Origin: Planctomycetota bacterium
GTDB lineage: Bacteria > Planctomycetota > B15-G4
DNA length: 34,427 nucleotides
Assembly (NCBI GenBank): GCA_029259725.1
Contig: JAJDER010000018.1
Coordinates: 1-34,427 of the forward strand
Direction of reading: 5' to 3'
Shown here: one piece after another, positions 15,174 through 23,807 of the stretch
How positions within the stretch are numbered: position 1 is the stretch's first letter
Layout of the letters: the number at the start of each line of letters is the position of its first letter
Notes under the pieces: generated by a model
Told to the model about the DNA's origin: nothing
What the model saw: the letters and a program-made list of their open reading frames with translations, nothing else
Databases searched by the model: none
Program-made: the position numbers and the translations under genes

Positions 15174-16447
15174 AACCGCGCTCCGTGCAGGGCCGTCACG
15201 ACGGGCATGCGCGCGGCCCGCAAGGCCGGCCAGGCCGCCGCGCCCAGGCTGGTCACGAGCAGCAGGACGCCGGGCAGGAGGGCCGCGCCGAGTTCGGCCC
15301 GCGGGGCCGCGAAGCCCTCGGGCAGCGCCACCGAGCCCATCAGCGCCACGCCGCCGGCGCCGACCACGAACCCCGCCAGCCCGGAGACGATGCACACCAG
15401 CGCCGCCTCCAGGAACACCTGCCCGAAGATCCAGCGCCGCTTGCAGCCGAGCGCGCGTCGGAGCCCGAACTCGAAGGTCCGCGCCGCCACCGACATGAGC
15501 ACCACGTTGGCCACGCCGACCGCGCCGAGCAGCAGGATCAGCGCGCCGACGGCCCCGAAGAAGATCTCCATGCCGCCGAACACCGCGTCGATCTGCCGCG
15601 CGCGCTCGATGGCGTCGAAGTAGGGCACCAGCGTGCCGGGGTCCTCGGTGTCGAAGCCGTGCCGCACGCCGAGCACCTGGCGCGCCTCGGCCAGGGCCTG
15701 GTGCTTCAGCTCGGGAGAGGTCGGGCGCATGACGAAGAACTGGAAGCCCCGGGGCGAGAAGCGCTCCCAGGTCGTGAAGGGCAGGAAGACCACGCGGCGG
15801 TGGCTGGTGTAGACCTCGTCGCTGGAGAGTTCCTCGTCGGCGATGGCGCCGATCACGCGCACGCGTCGCACGACCGAGTCCTCGGCGCCGTCGCGGGAGA
15901 ACACCAGGTCGATCTGGCTGTCGTGCCAGTCCTCGCCCTCGGGGAACAGCTGCTCGCGCACGTTCGGGCCGATGACCGCGACGGGCAGCTCCTGGTCGAT
16001 GTCGTTCTGGTCGATCCAGCGGCTGCCCGGCAACAGCGGGACGTGGCAGATCTCGGAGTACTCGGGGCGCACGCCGACGGCGGTGATGCGCGCGGACTCA
16101 CCGCCCCGGAAACCGTTGATGAACCAGTTGTTGGCCTTGGGCGAGATGGCCGAGATCGACGGCGTGTGCGCGGACAGGTCGTCCATGTCCTCGCCGTCGA
16201 GCAGGATGAAGCCGGCGCCGCGGATGTCGGTGCGGTTGACGGTGGCCTTGTTCACGCGCAGCAGCAGGAAGCCGTCGCCGTAGGCCTCCAGCTGGGCGCG
16301 CTGGGTGGCCTCGAAGCCGCGGCTGATGGCGACCAGCACGAAGACCGAGGCGACGCCCCAGACGATGCCGGCGGCCATGGGCGCGATGCGCCGGGCTTCC
16401 CTCGCGATCGAGGTGCAGGACTCGACGAGCAGCCGCCCGGGGTTCAC
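15170..16447 (-). CDS. MacB/FtsX-type ABC transporter permease 1
   Basis: Encodes 425 aa from the ATG at 16447, which overlaps the adaptor stop as ATGA. An N-terminal helix (MAAGIVWGVASVFVLVAIS) precedes a large periplasmic domain with PKANNWFINGF and VPLLPGSRWIDQNDI. Three C-terminal helices follow, one containing FFGAVGALILLLGAVGVANVVLMS, with the coupling loop ARTFEFGLRRALGCKRR. It is homologous in plan to permease 2 but clearly divergent, as expected for a heterodimeric exporter. Located between the adaptor and permease 2 in a fully coupled operon. Confidence 0.93.
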   Translation of the reverse strand: MNPGRLLVESCTSIAREARRIAPMAAGIVWGVASVFVLVAISRGFEATQRAQLEAYGDGFLLLRVNKATVNRTDIRGAGFILLDGEDMDDLSAHTPSISAISPKANNWFINGFRGGESARITAVGVRPEYSEICHVPLLPGSRWIDQNDIDQELPVAVIGPNVREQLFPEGEDWHDSQIDLVFSRDGAEDSVVRRVRVIGAIADEELSSDEVYTSHRRVVFLPFTTWERFSPRGFQFFVMRPTSPELKHQALAEARQVLGVRHGFDTEDPGTLVPYFDAIERARQIDAVFGGMEIFFGAVGALILLLGAVGVANVVLMSVAARTFEFGLRRALGCKRRWIFGQVFLEAALVCIVSGLAGFVVGAGGVALMGSVALPEGFAAPRAELGAALLPGVLLLVTSLGAAAWPALRAARMPVVTALHGARL

Positions 16448-17715
16448 GGCCGGCCGGCACCCCGAGCTGGACCGCCGCCACCGGGCAGCGAGACGCGGTC
16501 GCCGGCGGTCAGGCCCTCGGTGATCTCGGTCATGAGCCCGTCGGACAGGCCCAGGCTGACTTCGACCTGCTCGATGCGGGCTTCATCGCCGGTCCCGAGC
16601 ACCTTGTCGACGACCCACTTGCCGCCGGCCCCGCGGGTCACCGCGCGCTGGGGCAGGGCCACCGCGCCATCGCGGCGCCCGAGGACCAGCCGCGCCTCGG
16701 CGGTCATGTCCGGGCGCAGGCGTCGCTCGGGATCGGCGACGGTGACGCGCACCTCGAAGGTCACGATGCCGTTGTTGTCCACCGAACCGGCGGGCGCGAT
16801 GCGCTCCACGCTGCCGGTGAACTCGACGCCGCGGTGGGCATCGACGGTCACGAGGGCGGGCATGCCCACGGTGATGCGGCCGAGGTCGACCTCGTCCACG
16901 CGCGCCTCGACGAACATCTCGGACAGGTCGCCGAGCATCATCACCTGGGTCGCGTTGCCCCCGGCGGTGAGGATCGAGGAGACGCCGTCGCCGACCTCCT
17001 TGTCGCGCACGAGCACGACGCCGTCGATCGGGCACAGGATCGTGGCCTCGCGCAGGGACGTCTGGGACCGCTCGACGTGGGCCTCGGCGGAGGCGAGGTT
17101 GGCGCGGGCCTCGGCCACCGACGCGTCGAGGATCGGGATCTGCGCCTCGGCCAGGCGGATGCCGTGCTCGGCCACGCGCAACGCCGCGAGGGCGTCGTCG
17201 TACTCGCGCTCCGAGACGTCGCCCTTCTCGCGCAGATGCTCCATGCGCGCGACTTCCTTGGCCTTGAACGACAGCTCGGGGTCCTCCAGGTCCACCTTGG
17301 CCTCGGCCAGGCGCGCGATCGCGGCGAGCACCCGGGCCTCGGCGGACGCGAGGTCGGCCTCGTCCTGCAACAGCTGGGCCTCGAGTTGCTCACGATCGAG
17401 CTCGGCCAGCACCTGACCCATCGCGACCACGTCACCCTCCTCCACCAGCAGCTTCTCGAGGATGCCGCTGGCGCGACTCATGACCGCGACCCGCGCCAGG
17501 GGTTCGATGCGGCCGGTGGCGTTGACGGCGTCGAGCAGGTCGCGCTGCTCGGCGATGACGACGCGATCGGGATCCACGAACCGGGCGCCGTCGTCGCCCC
17601 AGCCGAACCACAGGCCGGCGGCGCCGGTGACGATGAGCATCCCGACGATGAGCAGCAGCAGCGGTGAGGTCGAGCCGCGCTCGGGGCGCGGGCGGGCTTC
17701 GGTCGTGGGCTTCAT
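16444..17715 (-). CDS. HlyD/MacA-like periplasmic adaptor subunit
   Basis: Encodes 423 aa. The ATG at 17715 overlaps the ATPase stop as ATGA. A single N-terminal membrane helix (LLLLIVGMLIVTGAAGLWFGW) anchors the protein. Then comes a biotinyl-lipoyl half-motif (GRIEPLARVAVMSRASGILEKLLVEEGD), a long alpha-helical coiled coil at about residues 100-220 rich in Ala, Glu and Leu, the second lipoyl half (ATILCPIDGVVLVRDKEVGD), a beta-barrel domain and a membrane-proximal domain. This is the plan of MacA/RND-type membrane fusion proteins, which link an inner-membrane transporter to an outer-membrane channel. No TolC-like gene lies in the window, so the outer component must be elsewhere or absent. 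Confidence 0.93.
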   Translation of the reverse strand: MKPTTEARPRPERGSTSPLLLLIVGMLIVTGAAGLWFGWGDDGARFVDPDRVVIAEQRDLLDAVNATGRIEPLARVAVMSRASGILEKLLVEEGDVVAMGQVLAELDREQLEAQLLQDEADLASAEARVLAAIARLAEAKVDLEDPELSFKAKEVARMEHLREKGDVSEREYDDALAALRVAEHGIRLAEAQIPILDASVAEARANLASAEAHVERSQTSLREATILCPIDGVVLVRDKEVGDGVSSILTAGGNATQVMMLGDLSEMFVEARVDEVDLGRITVGMPALVTVDAHRGVEFTGSVERIAPAGSVDNNGIVTFEVRVTVADPERRLRPDMTAEARLVLGRRDGAVALPQRAVTRGAGGKWVVDKVLGTGDEARIEQVEVSLGLSDGLMTEITEGLTAGDRVSLPGGGGPARGAGRP

Positions 17716-18428
17716 GCGTGCAGCAACTCCTCCGGCGATCCCGAGGGAACGCCGTCGTACTCGATGCGTCCGTCGCGCAGGGCGACGAGGCGCAGGGCCC
17801 GGCGGGCGAGCGCCGAGTCGTGGGTGACCATGACCAGCGCGCGCTCGGGGCTGCGCAGCTCGTCGAAGAGATCGAGGATCTCGGCGCCCGTCTGGGTGTC
17901 GAGGTTGCCCGTGGGTTCGTCGGCCAGCAGGAGCGCCGGCTCGGTGACCAGGGCGCGGGCGATGGCCACGCGCTGACGCTGACCGCCGGAGAGCTGGTCG
18001 GGGCGGTGCGTGAGCCGGTCCCCGAGACCGACGCGTTTCAGCGCGGCGACGGCGCGGTCCCCGCGCTCGGTGGTGGGCGTACCGGCGTAGACCAGCGGCA
18101 GCTCCACGTTGCGGATGGCGGTCGCGCGCTGCAGCAGGTGGAAGCCCTGGAAGACGAACCCGATCTTGCGGTTGCGAACCTCGGCCAGTCGCGACTCGGA
18201 CAGCTCGCTCACGTCCTCGCCGTCGAGCCGATAGGCTCCGGCCGTGGGCGAGTCCAGGCAGCCCAGCAGGTGCAGCAGGGTGCTCTTGCCGCTGCCGGAC
18301 GGTCCGACGATGGCCACGTGCTCCCCGTCGAAGATGGACAGGTCCACGCCGTCCAGCGCGCGCACGGTGTCCTCGCCGAAGCGATAGAGCTTCTCGATGC
18401 CGTCGAGTTCGACGCAGGGGCGTGGCAT
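17712..18428 (-). CDS. ABC transporter ATP-binding protein (MacB/LolD type)
   Basis: Encodes 238 aa from the ATG at 18428, the standard length for LolD/MacB nucleotide-binding proteins. Walker A GPSGSGKST is at 42-50, the Q-loop at Gln94 (FVFQGFHLL), the signature LSGGQ at 146-150, Walker B LLLADE at 166-171, followed by the LolD-type EPTGNLD, and the switch histidine is His203 (MVTHD). It energises the two FtsX-type permeases downstream. The open frame continues far upstream but without coding character. It starts 35 bp after the stop of the 107-aa gene, so the two are probably co-transcribed. Confidence 0.95.
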   Translation of the reverse strand: MPRPCVELDGIEKLYRFGEDTVRALDGVDLSIFDGEHVAIVGPSGSGKSTLLHLLGCLDSPTAGAYRLDGEDVSELSESRLAEVRNRKIGFVFQGFHLLQRATAIRNVELPLVYAGTPTTERGDRAVAALKRVGLGDRLTHRPDQLSGGQRQRVAIARALVTEPALLLADEPTGNLDTQTGAEILDLFDELRSPERALVMVTHDSALARRALRLVALRDGRIEYDGVPSGSPEELLHA

Positions 18429-18463
18429 GGGCGGGGCGACCGGGACAGGGGCAATCCGGCATT

Positions 18464-18787
18464 CTACAGGTGCAGCAGCACCTCGCCCTTCATGACGCTG
18501 ATGCGCTTGATGTTTCCGAGCGGGATGAACTGCTTCACGGGTTCGCCGGTTTCCTTGTCGCGCGGGTTGGTCGGGAACTCGGTCATCAGGATCAGGTAGT
18601 CCCGGCCCACCCCGACGACCTTGGCGCGGTAGAACCCCGAGCGGATCTGGAAGCCCACCGGGGCGTGCTCGTAGGACTCGGGGTTCACGGTCGTGACGAT
18701 CTTGCCCACCAGGGCGCGGAGGACGTCGTGGAAGGACTTGTCCTCGGTGATGGGCTTGGTGGCGGCGGCAGCGGCTGTGTCGGACAT
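18464..18787 (-). CDS. Small conserved protein, possible Sm-like beta-barrel
   Basis: Encodes 107 aa from the ATG at 18787, with CCTCC on the plus strand (GGAGG on the message) six bases away, a strong ribosome site. No signal peptide, so cytoplasmic. After an Ala-rich N-terminus comes VLRALVGKIVTTVNPESYE, then GFYRAKVVGVGRDYLILMTEF and a final KQFIPLGNIKRISVM. The order of strands with a mid-domain 'G-x-D-Y-L-x-L' and a closing 'IPLxNIxxI' resembles small Sm-like or related barrels; this is my inference and not a family hit. It is the first gene of the seven-gene ABC operon, so it could be a regulator or an ATPase-associated factor. Confidence 0.8.
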   Translation of the reverse strand: MSDTAAAAATKPITEDKSFHDVLRALVGKIVTTVNPESYEHAPVGFQIRSGFYRAKVVGVGRDYLILMTEFPTNPRDKETGEPVKQFIPLGNIKRISVMKGEVLLHL

Positions 18788-18990
18788 CGGTTCCCTCCAG
18801 ACGGGGTGGTGGACGGCGAGGCGGGGGCCGATCGGGGATCGGGGGCTGGCGTCTCGCGGCCCCGAATCGTACGCCAAAGGGGTCGAGCCGAGGGGACGCG
18901 GGTTCGCCTGCGTGGCTCCGAGGTCGTTTGCGCGGAGGGAGGGGGTCACCGGGCCGTCGGGCGACGGTCGCGGCCCCCGGGAGGTCCATG

Positions 18991-21360
18991 ATGGAAGCCG
19001 TCGCCGTCCTGCTCGCCGTCATCGTGGTCCTGGCGCCCTTCGTGCTCGCGCCGATCGTCTTCATGCTGCACCGACGCCTGCGGGACCTGGAGCGGCGGCA
19101 GGCGGAACTGGAGGGCCGCAGGCGCACGCCGGAGCGGTCCCAGCCCGCGCCGCTGCCCGCGCCGCTGCCCGCGTTGCCCCCGATACCGAGACCGGCACCG
19201 GCGCCGATGCCGGCTCGGGCACCGACGCCGGCGCCGAGACCGGGCGCGCCGGGCGCCGCGGTGCCCGCACCCGGCTCGCCGTCCTCGGTCGCCTCGTTGG
19301 AGTCGTTCCTCGGTGGGCGCGTGCTGCTGGTGGCCGGCGTGATCGCCGTCCTGTTCGCGCTGGCCTTCTTCCTCAAGGTGGCCATCGACCGTGGCTGGAT
19401 CGGACCCGGGTTGCGCATCGGCCTGGGCGTGGTCGCTGGACTGGCCCTGCTGGCCGGCGGCGACCGCATGCGCGCCCGCGGCTTCACCACCTACGGTCAC
19501 TCGCTCATGGGCGCGGGCCTCGGCGCGCTCTACCTGTGCGATCACTTCGCCTGCGTGCGCTACGGCTTCATCGGACGCCCGACGGCCTTCGTGCTCGCCG
19601 GCGTGCTGACCGCGACGGGGGCCGCGTGGGCCGTGTTGCGCTCGGCGCCCCTGTTGGCCTGGCTCGGTTTCCTGGGCGGCTTCCTCGCGCCGGCCCTGCT
19701 CGGCGAGGGCAACGACGTCCTGGGCCCGCTCACCGCCTGGTTGTCGATCCTGCAGGTCGGTGTCGTGCTCGTGCTCGCGCGCCGGCCCTGGTCGGGGCTC
19801 GAGGCCCTGGGGTCGGTGGCCTCGGTGCTCTACTTCGCCTTCTGGATGGACCGCTGGTTCCACGCCGGGCAGGAGCCGATCGCCGCCACGTGCCTGACCG
19901 TCCTGTTCGCCGGCGTGCTGGCGGTCAGCCTGTCGCCCGCGCTCCTGGGTCGACGTCGCGTCCCGCTCCTGGGCCTGTTCCTCGCGGCCGGCGCGGGTTT
20001 CCTGTCGCTGCTGGTGTCGCTGGAGCTGTTCCACCCGGCGTTCGAGACGCGGCTCGGGCTGGCCTGGTTGGCGGCGGGAGTCGTGCACGCGGGCCTGGCC
20101 GCGCTGTTCTCGAAGCGCCACGGCTCCGGCGGGCGCGAGGCGCAGGTCCTGCTGGGCCTCGCGCTGGCGTGGATCGCCGCCTCGGTGCCGCTGCTCATCG
20201 ACGATCCGCTCCGGATCCCACCCGCGTGGGCCGCTCTCGGTGCCGTGGCGGTGTGGGCCGATCGCCGCGTGGGCGGCGACGTGCTGGCCGTGGGCGGTCT
20301 GCTCACGGTGATCGCCGCGCAGTTCCACGTGTTCTCGAGCCTGCCGCTCCACGAGGACGCCTTCACCCCCTTCCTCAACCTGCCCTTCCTGCTCTCGATC
20401 CTGCCGTCGGTGAGCTTCGTGGCCCTGGCCGCGATGCTGTCGACGGCGCCGGCCGGGCCGCCCCGCACGCCTCGGCCGGGCTTCGGTCCCGGCGTCGTGC
20501 CGGTGCTGATCTACGTGGGCGTGTGGAGCGCGGCGCTGCTGCTCGGGCTCGAACCGTATCGCCACTTCGACCTGCTGGGTTCCCAGGCCGGGCTCCCGGC
20601 CCACGGTCTGGCGGGCAGTGCGGTGACCCTGGCGCTGTTCGCCTCCGGGCTCGCGGTGGTGACCCGACGACGCGCGCCCCTGTGGAGCGGACTCGCCTTC
20701 GGGCCCCTGGCCGCCGCGGTGCTCGTCGGCCTGGCCATGCTCACGGACGTGCGCCTCGGGAGCGGCGGATTCAGCGTGCTCTTCAACGCGATCTTCGGGG
20801 CGGGCCTCGCCGTGACCCTCGCCGCGTTCGTGCTCGGCAGCACGACGCGCGGGCCGCTCCGGCCGGTGGCGTTCTTCTCCGGCGTGATCTTCCTGCTGGT
20901 GCTGCTCACGGCGGAGATCCACACCTGGGGCGAGACCACGCCGCTCGCCGAGGGCCTCACCCGCCGAGCCGCCGAGTTCCGCGCGCAGGTGATCATCTCC
21001 GCGACGTGGGCGCTGTACGCGTCGGCGCTCGTGGGCCTCGGCTTCCGCCGTCAGCGGACCGGGTTGCGCTGGGCGGGCCTGGGCGTGTTCCTGCTGACGC
21101 TCGCGAAGGTGTTCCTGTTCGACCTGTCCGAGCTCGACACGGCCTACCGCATCGGGAGCTTCCTGGCCCTGGGCGTGCTGCTGGTCGGCGCCTCGTTCCT
21201 GTACCAACGCTCGCGCCTCACGAGCCCCGACGGGAGCGCGCCGCGCGACGGCAACCCCGACGAGAGCGCGTCGGACGAGAGTGCGCCTAGCGGAACCGGA
21301 TCGAACGCAGCAGCGCCCGCGCCGCCGGACGCAGGGCCGGATCCGCGAAGCGCACCGTGA
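18991..21360 (+). CDS. DUF2339 polytopic membrane protein
   Basis: Encodes 789 aa. Two adjacent ATGs (18988, 18991) follow GGAGG at 18980-18984; the second has better spacing. An N-terminal membrane helix (AVAVLLAVIVVLAPFVLAPIVF) is followed by a short coiled coil (RRLRDLERRQAELEGRRR) and a Pro/Ala-rich linker to about residue 100. About twenty or more hydrophobic segments then fill the protein. SLESFLGGRVLLVAGVIAVL and FLKVAIDRGWIGPGLRI are the hallmark start of DUF2339 proteins. Function is unknown for the family; size and topology suggest a cell-envelope role. The hydrophilic Asp/Ser/Ala-rich tail overlaps the 3' end of the convergent lipoprotein gene by 74 bp. The gene is divergent from the ABC operon across about 200 bp. 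Confidence 0.92.
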   Translation: MEAVAVLLAVIVVLAPFVLAPIVFMLHRRLRDLERRQAELEGRRRTPERSQPAPLPAPLPALPPIPRPAPAPMPARAPTPAPRPGAPGAAVPAPGSPSSVASLESFLGGRVLLVAGVIAVLFALAFFLKVAIDRGWIGPGLRIGLGVVAGLALLAGGDRMRARGFTTYGHSLMGAGLGALYLCDHFACVRYGFIGRPTAFVLAGVLTATGAAWAVLRSAPLLAWLGFLGGFLAPALLGEGNDVLGPLTAWLSILQVGVVLVLARRPWSGLEALGSVASVLYFAFWMDRWFHAGQEPIAATCLTVLFAGVLAVSLSPALLGRRRVPLLGLFLAAGAGFLSLLVSLELFHPAFETRLGLAWLAAGVVHAGLAALFSKRHGSGGREAQVLLGLALAWIAASVPLLIDDPLRIPPAWAALGAVAVWADRRVGGDVLAVGGLLTVIAAQFHVFSSLPLHEDAFTPFLNLPFLLSILPSVSFVALAAMLSTAPAGPPRTPRPGFGPGVVPVLIYVGVWSAALLLGLEPYRHFDLLGSQAGLPAHGLAGSAVTLALFASGLAVVTRRRAPLWSGLAFGPLAAAVLVGLAMLTDVRLGSGGFSVLFNAIFGAGLAVTLAAFVLGSTTRGPLRPVAFFSGVIFLLVLLTAEIHTWGETTPLAEGLTRRAAEFRAQVIISATWALYASALVGLGFRRQRTGLRWAGLGVFLLTLAKVFLFDLSELDTAYRIGSFLALGVLLVGASFLYQRSRLTSPDGSAPRDGNPDESASDESAPSGTGSNAAAPAPPDAGPDPRSAP

Positions 21361-21781
21361 TCTGCAGCCGGACGTCCATGGGCAGCTCGCTCTCGGTGGG
21401 CCCGACGGACGGCGCGTAGAGCGAACAGGCGAGCGGTCGGCCGTCGGCGACCTCGTCGTCGTCCCAGCAGGCCAGTTCGGCCGCGTGGCCGTCGAGCTGC
21501 AGCGACTCGATCACCAGGTCGCCGCGGTCGCGCCGTCCCGCGAACGAGCTGTCGCTGTAGAAGCCGTGGTCGAAGGTGAGCTCCAGGGCCGCGCCCTGCC
21601 AGTGGCCCACCAGCGAGTCGATGCCGCGCAGGGGTTGCGCGACCAGGTCCGCGGGACCGACGAACGTGAAGGCGTCGGTCGCATGGGTGACCCCGTCGGC
21701 GGGGGCGCCGTCCGCGTCGGGGTGACACGCGGCCAGGGCGAGGGACGCCACGCAGAGCGCCAGGAAGAGGATCCGCGGCAT
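21287..21781 (-). CDS. Small predicted lipoprotein
   Basis: Encodes 164 aa from the ATG at 21781, seven bases after the stop of the HEAT-repeat gene. The signal sequence LFLALCVASLALAAC ends in a lipobox with Cys19. The mature protein has FVGPADLVAQPLRGIDSLVGHW, LELTFDHGFYSD and a C-terminal MDVRLQITVRFADPALRPAARALL; no family recognised. Its last 74 bases are antisense to the end of the DUF2339 gene, and both reading frames look like real protein there or nearby. Co-transcription with the HEAT-repeat gene suggests a shared envelope function. Confidence 0.82.
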   Translation of the reverse strand: MPRILFLALCVASLALAACHPDADGAPADGVTHATDAFTFVGPADLVAQPLRGIDSLVGHWQGAALELTFDHGFYSDSSFAGRRDRGDLVIESLQLDGHAAELACWDDDEVADGRPLACSLYAPSVGPTESELPMDVRLQITVRFADPALRPAARALLRSIRFR

Positions 21782-21788
21782 CACGCGC

Positions 21789-23714
21789 TCAGTAGATCTC
21801 GAGCACCATGTTGATCGCGTCGACGTTCCAGACGTAGTTGTTGTCGACGGCGATGGGGGTGTTCCAGGGCAGGTCCGTGCGCTCACCGACCATGCCGAGG
21901 GCGACGCAGGCGAACGCGCGCGTGAGCTTCTTCTCGTTCGTGTCGAGGGCCATGACCTGCAGGGGTTCGATGGCGCTCGCGTCGCCGATCAGGCCCAGGG
22001 CCTGGGCCACGGCTCCACCCACGTGCGCGGCGTCGTCGAGGTTCGCGAGCAGCAGCGGGATCGCGGCCTCGTCACTCATCAGCCCCAGCGCGGTGGCGAC
22101 CTGGAAGCGGAACGTGGGCGGGATGTTGCGCTCGGCGCACAGCCGGCGCAACGGCTCGATGGCGGGCGGGTGATCGATCAGGCCGAGAGCCAGGGCGGCG
22201 AAGCCCTTGAAGTCGTAGTCCTTGCTCTCGGTCATGTCCTGCAGCAGCATCGGCGCCGCTCCGCGCACGCGCAGCAGGCCCAGCGAGAGCGCCAACGCCG
22301 AGCGGTACGACGGGTTCTTCTCGTCGTCGTAGGCCTTGAGCAGGCGCTCGATGATCGGCGGCTGGGCCTCGGGGCGCTCGCGCGCGTAGATCGCGGAGGC
22401 GACCGCCGCCCAGGGCATCTGCGAGTTGCGGTCGGGGTCGAGGATGCGGTCCGAGAGGAAGGCCGACACGAGCGCGTGAGCCTCCGCGTGGGCCTGCGGG
22501 TCCTCGTCACGGGCGCCGATCTTGGCCAGCGTCACCATGCAGAAGTGCCGCGTGATGACGTCCTTGCCGTCCACGGCCAGGCGCATGAGGGCATCCAGCG
22601 CGGGTTGGTCGCCCATGGTCGCGAGGCGGCCCAGGCCGAGCACGAGCGACTGCCGCACGGCGTGATCGGTGTCCCGGCCGCCGAGCGCCTCGAGCATCGG
22701 TGGCAGCGCTTCACGCAGGCCGAGCTTGCCCAACGACGTGGGCACGTAGCTCTTGAGGACCACGTCGAGCTTGCGGTCGTCGAGTCGCTCGAGCAGGTAC
22801 TGCATCGCGATGGGGCTGGCCTGGTTGTCCATCAATCCGAGCGCCACCAGCGCGGAGGCCTTCAGGTCGCGCTCGGCGTCGGGCAGCTTGTCGCACAGGT
22901 CGATCAGCGCCGGCACGCCGTCGGGGTCGTTCATCAGCCCGAGGCTCACGGCGGCGAAGGATCGCACGAGGCGCGGGACCTCGCCGCCACCGGTGATGCG
23001 GCGACCGTTGCTGGTGTCGGCCGCGAGGTCGATCAGGGTGGGCGTGGCCTGCGGCGCCCTGAGGATGCCCAGGGCCAGCGCGGCCGAGGACTGCACGAGT
23101 TGTTCGTGGTGGCCGAGCAGGGGCAGGGTGGCGTCCAGCGCCGAGCGCGCCGTTCCCTCGCGGGCCGAGCGCGCCACGGCCAGCACGGCGGAATCGACGA
23201 TGTCGCGATCCCCGTCAGGGTCCAGCACCGCGACCAGCGGAAGGATGATCTGCTCGAGCACGGCCTGCGGTGTGGGGCGGCGGCTGCCCTTGCTCTCGTT
23301 CTTGCGGCCGCGGCCGGTGAGCATGCCCAGCGACCCGGACACGTTGCTGGTCTTGACCAGCTTGCTCTTGAGGTTCAGGTAGGCGTCCTTGTTGTACTGC
23401 CACCAGTACTCCCAGCCGTCGAAGGCGTTCGACAGGTCGAGCGCCGGCGACCCGGTGCGCGCGCCCATGCCGCCTCGCGTGCTGCCGCTGCCCGTGCCGG
23501 CGCGACTGCCCGCGACGCCCGAGGTGGCGCCCGCACCCGGGAGCGCACCCGGTGGTCCGCTGGAGCTCGGGCCCGGAGGCTGCGAGCCACCGCTGGGGCT
23601 GTTCGGCAACGCGATATCACTGGGCGTCAGGTACTTGCCGCCGCCCTCACCGCCATGGGCCATGAGCGGCGGGACGAGCACGGCGACGCTCAAGGCCACC
23701 TGCAACCAACGCAT
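21789..23714 (-). CDS. Secreted HEAT-repeat protein
   Basis: Encodes 641 aa from the ATG at 23714, which has GGAG eight bases upstream; a GTG at 23723 overlaps that site and is less likely. The signal peptide is MRWLQVALSVAVLVPPLMA. A low-complexity Gly/Pro/Ser linker (about residues 22-85) leads to a WEYWWQYNKDAYLNLKSKL segment. Then roughly a dozen HEAT/PBS-lyase-type helical repeats cover 120-620, for example SSAALALGILRAPQATPTLIDLA, SFAAVSLGLMNDPDGVPALIDL and FACVALGMVGERTD. Such solenoids act as protein-binding scaffolds; this one is probably periplasmic or surface-exposed. The WEYWWxYNKDxYLxLK segment before HEAT repeats is a planctomycete-type feature I have seen but cannot assign. It is followed after 7 bp by a lipoprotein gene. 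Confidence 0.9.
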   Translation of the reverse strand: MRWLQVALSVAVLVPPLMAHGGEGGGKYLTPSDIALPNSPSGGSQPPGPSSSGPPGALPGAGATSGVAGSRAGTGSGSTRGGMGARTGSPALDLSNAFDGWEYWWQYNKDAYLNLKSKLVKTSNVSGSLGMLTGRGRKNESKGSRRPTPQAVLEQIILPLVAVLDPDGDRDIVDSAVLAVARSAREGTARSALDATLPLLGHHEQLVQSSAALALGILRAPQATPTLIDLAADTSNGRRITGGGEVPRLVRSFAAVSLGLMNDPDGVPALIDLCDKLPDAERDLKASALVALGLMDNQASPIAMQYLLERLDDRKLDVVLKSYVPTSLGKLGLREALPPMLEALGGRDTDHAVRQSLVLGLGRLATMGDQPALDALMRLAVDGKDVITRHFCMVTLAKIGARDEDPQAHAEAHALVSAFLSDRILDPDRNSQMPWAAVASAIYARERPEAQPPIIERLLKAYDDEKNPSYRSALALSLGLLRVRGAAPMLLQDMTESKDYDFKGFAALALGLIDHPPAIEPLRRLCAERNIPPTFRFQVATALGLMSDEAAIPLLLANLDDAAHVGGAVAQALGLIGDASAIEPLQVMALDTNEKKLTRAFACVALGMVGERTDLPWNTPIAVDNNYVWNVDAINMVLEIY

Positions 23715-23757
23715 GGGAGCCACTCCGTTCGGGGACCGGACATGGTACCTCGCGGGG

Positions 23758-23806
23758 GGCGGGGCCGTCTGAGGGGACTCATCCTCGCCGGAGGGGCGGC
23801 CCCGCC
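23758..23806 (-). terminator. Hairpin after the molybdoenzyme gene
   Basis: GGCGGGGCCG (23758-23767) and CGGCCCCGCC (23797-23806) form a perfect 10-bp inverted repeat around a 29-base loop that itself can pair (CCTC/GAGG). It begins one base after the molybdoenzyme stop (23808-23810) and lies before the HEAT-repeat gene, so it would separate the two units. No T tract. Confidence 0.45.
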
Positions 23807-23807
23807 A

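Noticed and set aside
15174-15395. N-terminal extension of permease 2
   Set aside because: It overlaps the end of permease 1 in another frame; the GTG at 15173 gives the same 4-bp overlap seen at other junctions and a typical MacB N-terminus.
18946-21207. A 753-codon open frame on the minus strand opposite the DUF2339 gene
   Set aside because: It is composed almost wholly of Gln, Arg, His, Glu and Ala, typical of antisense of a GC-rich membrane-protein gene.
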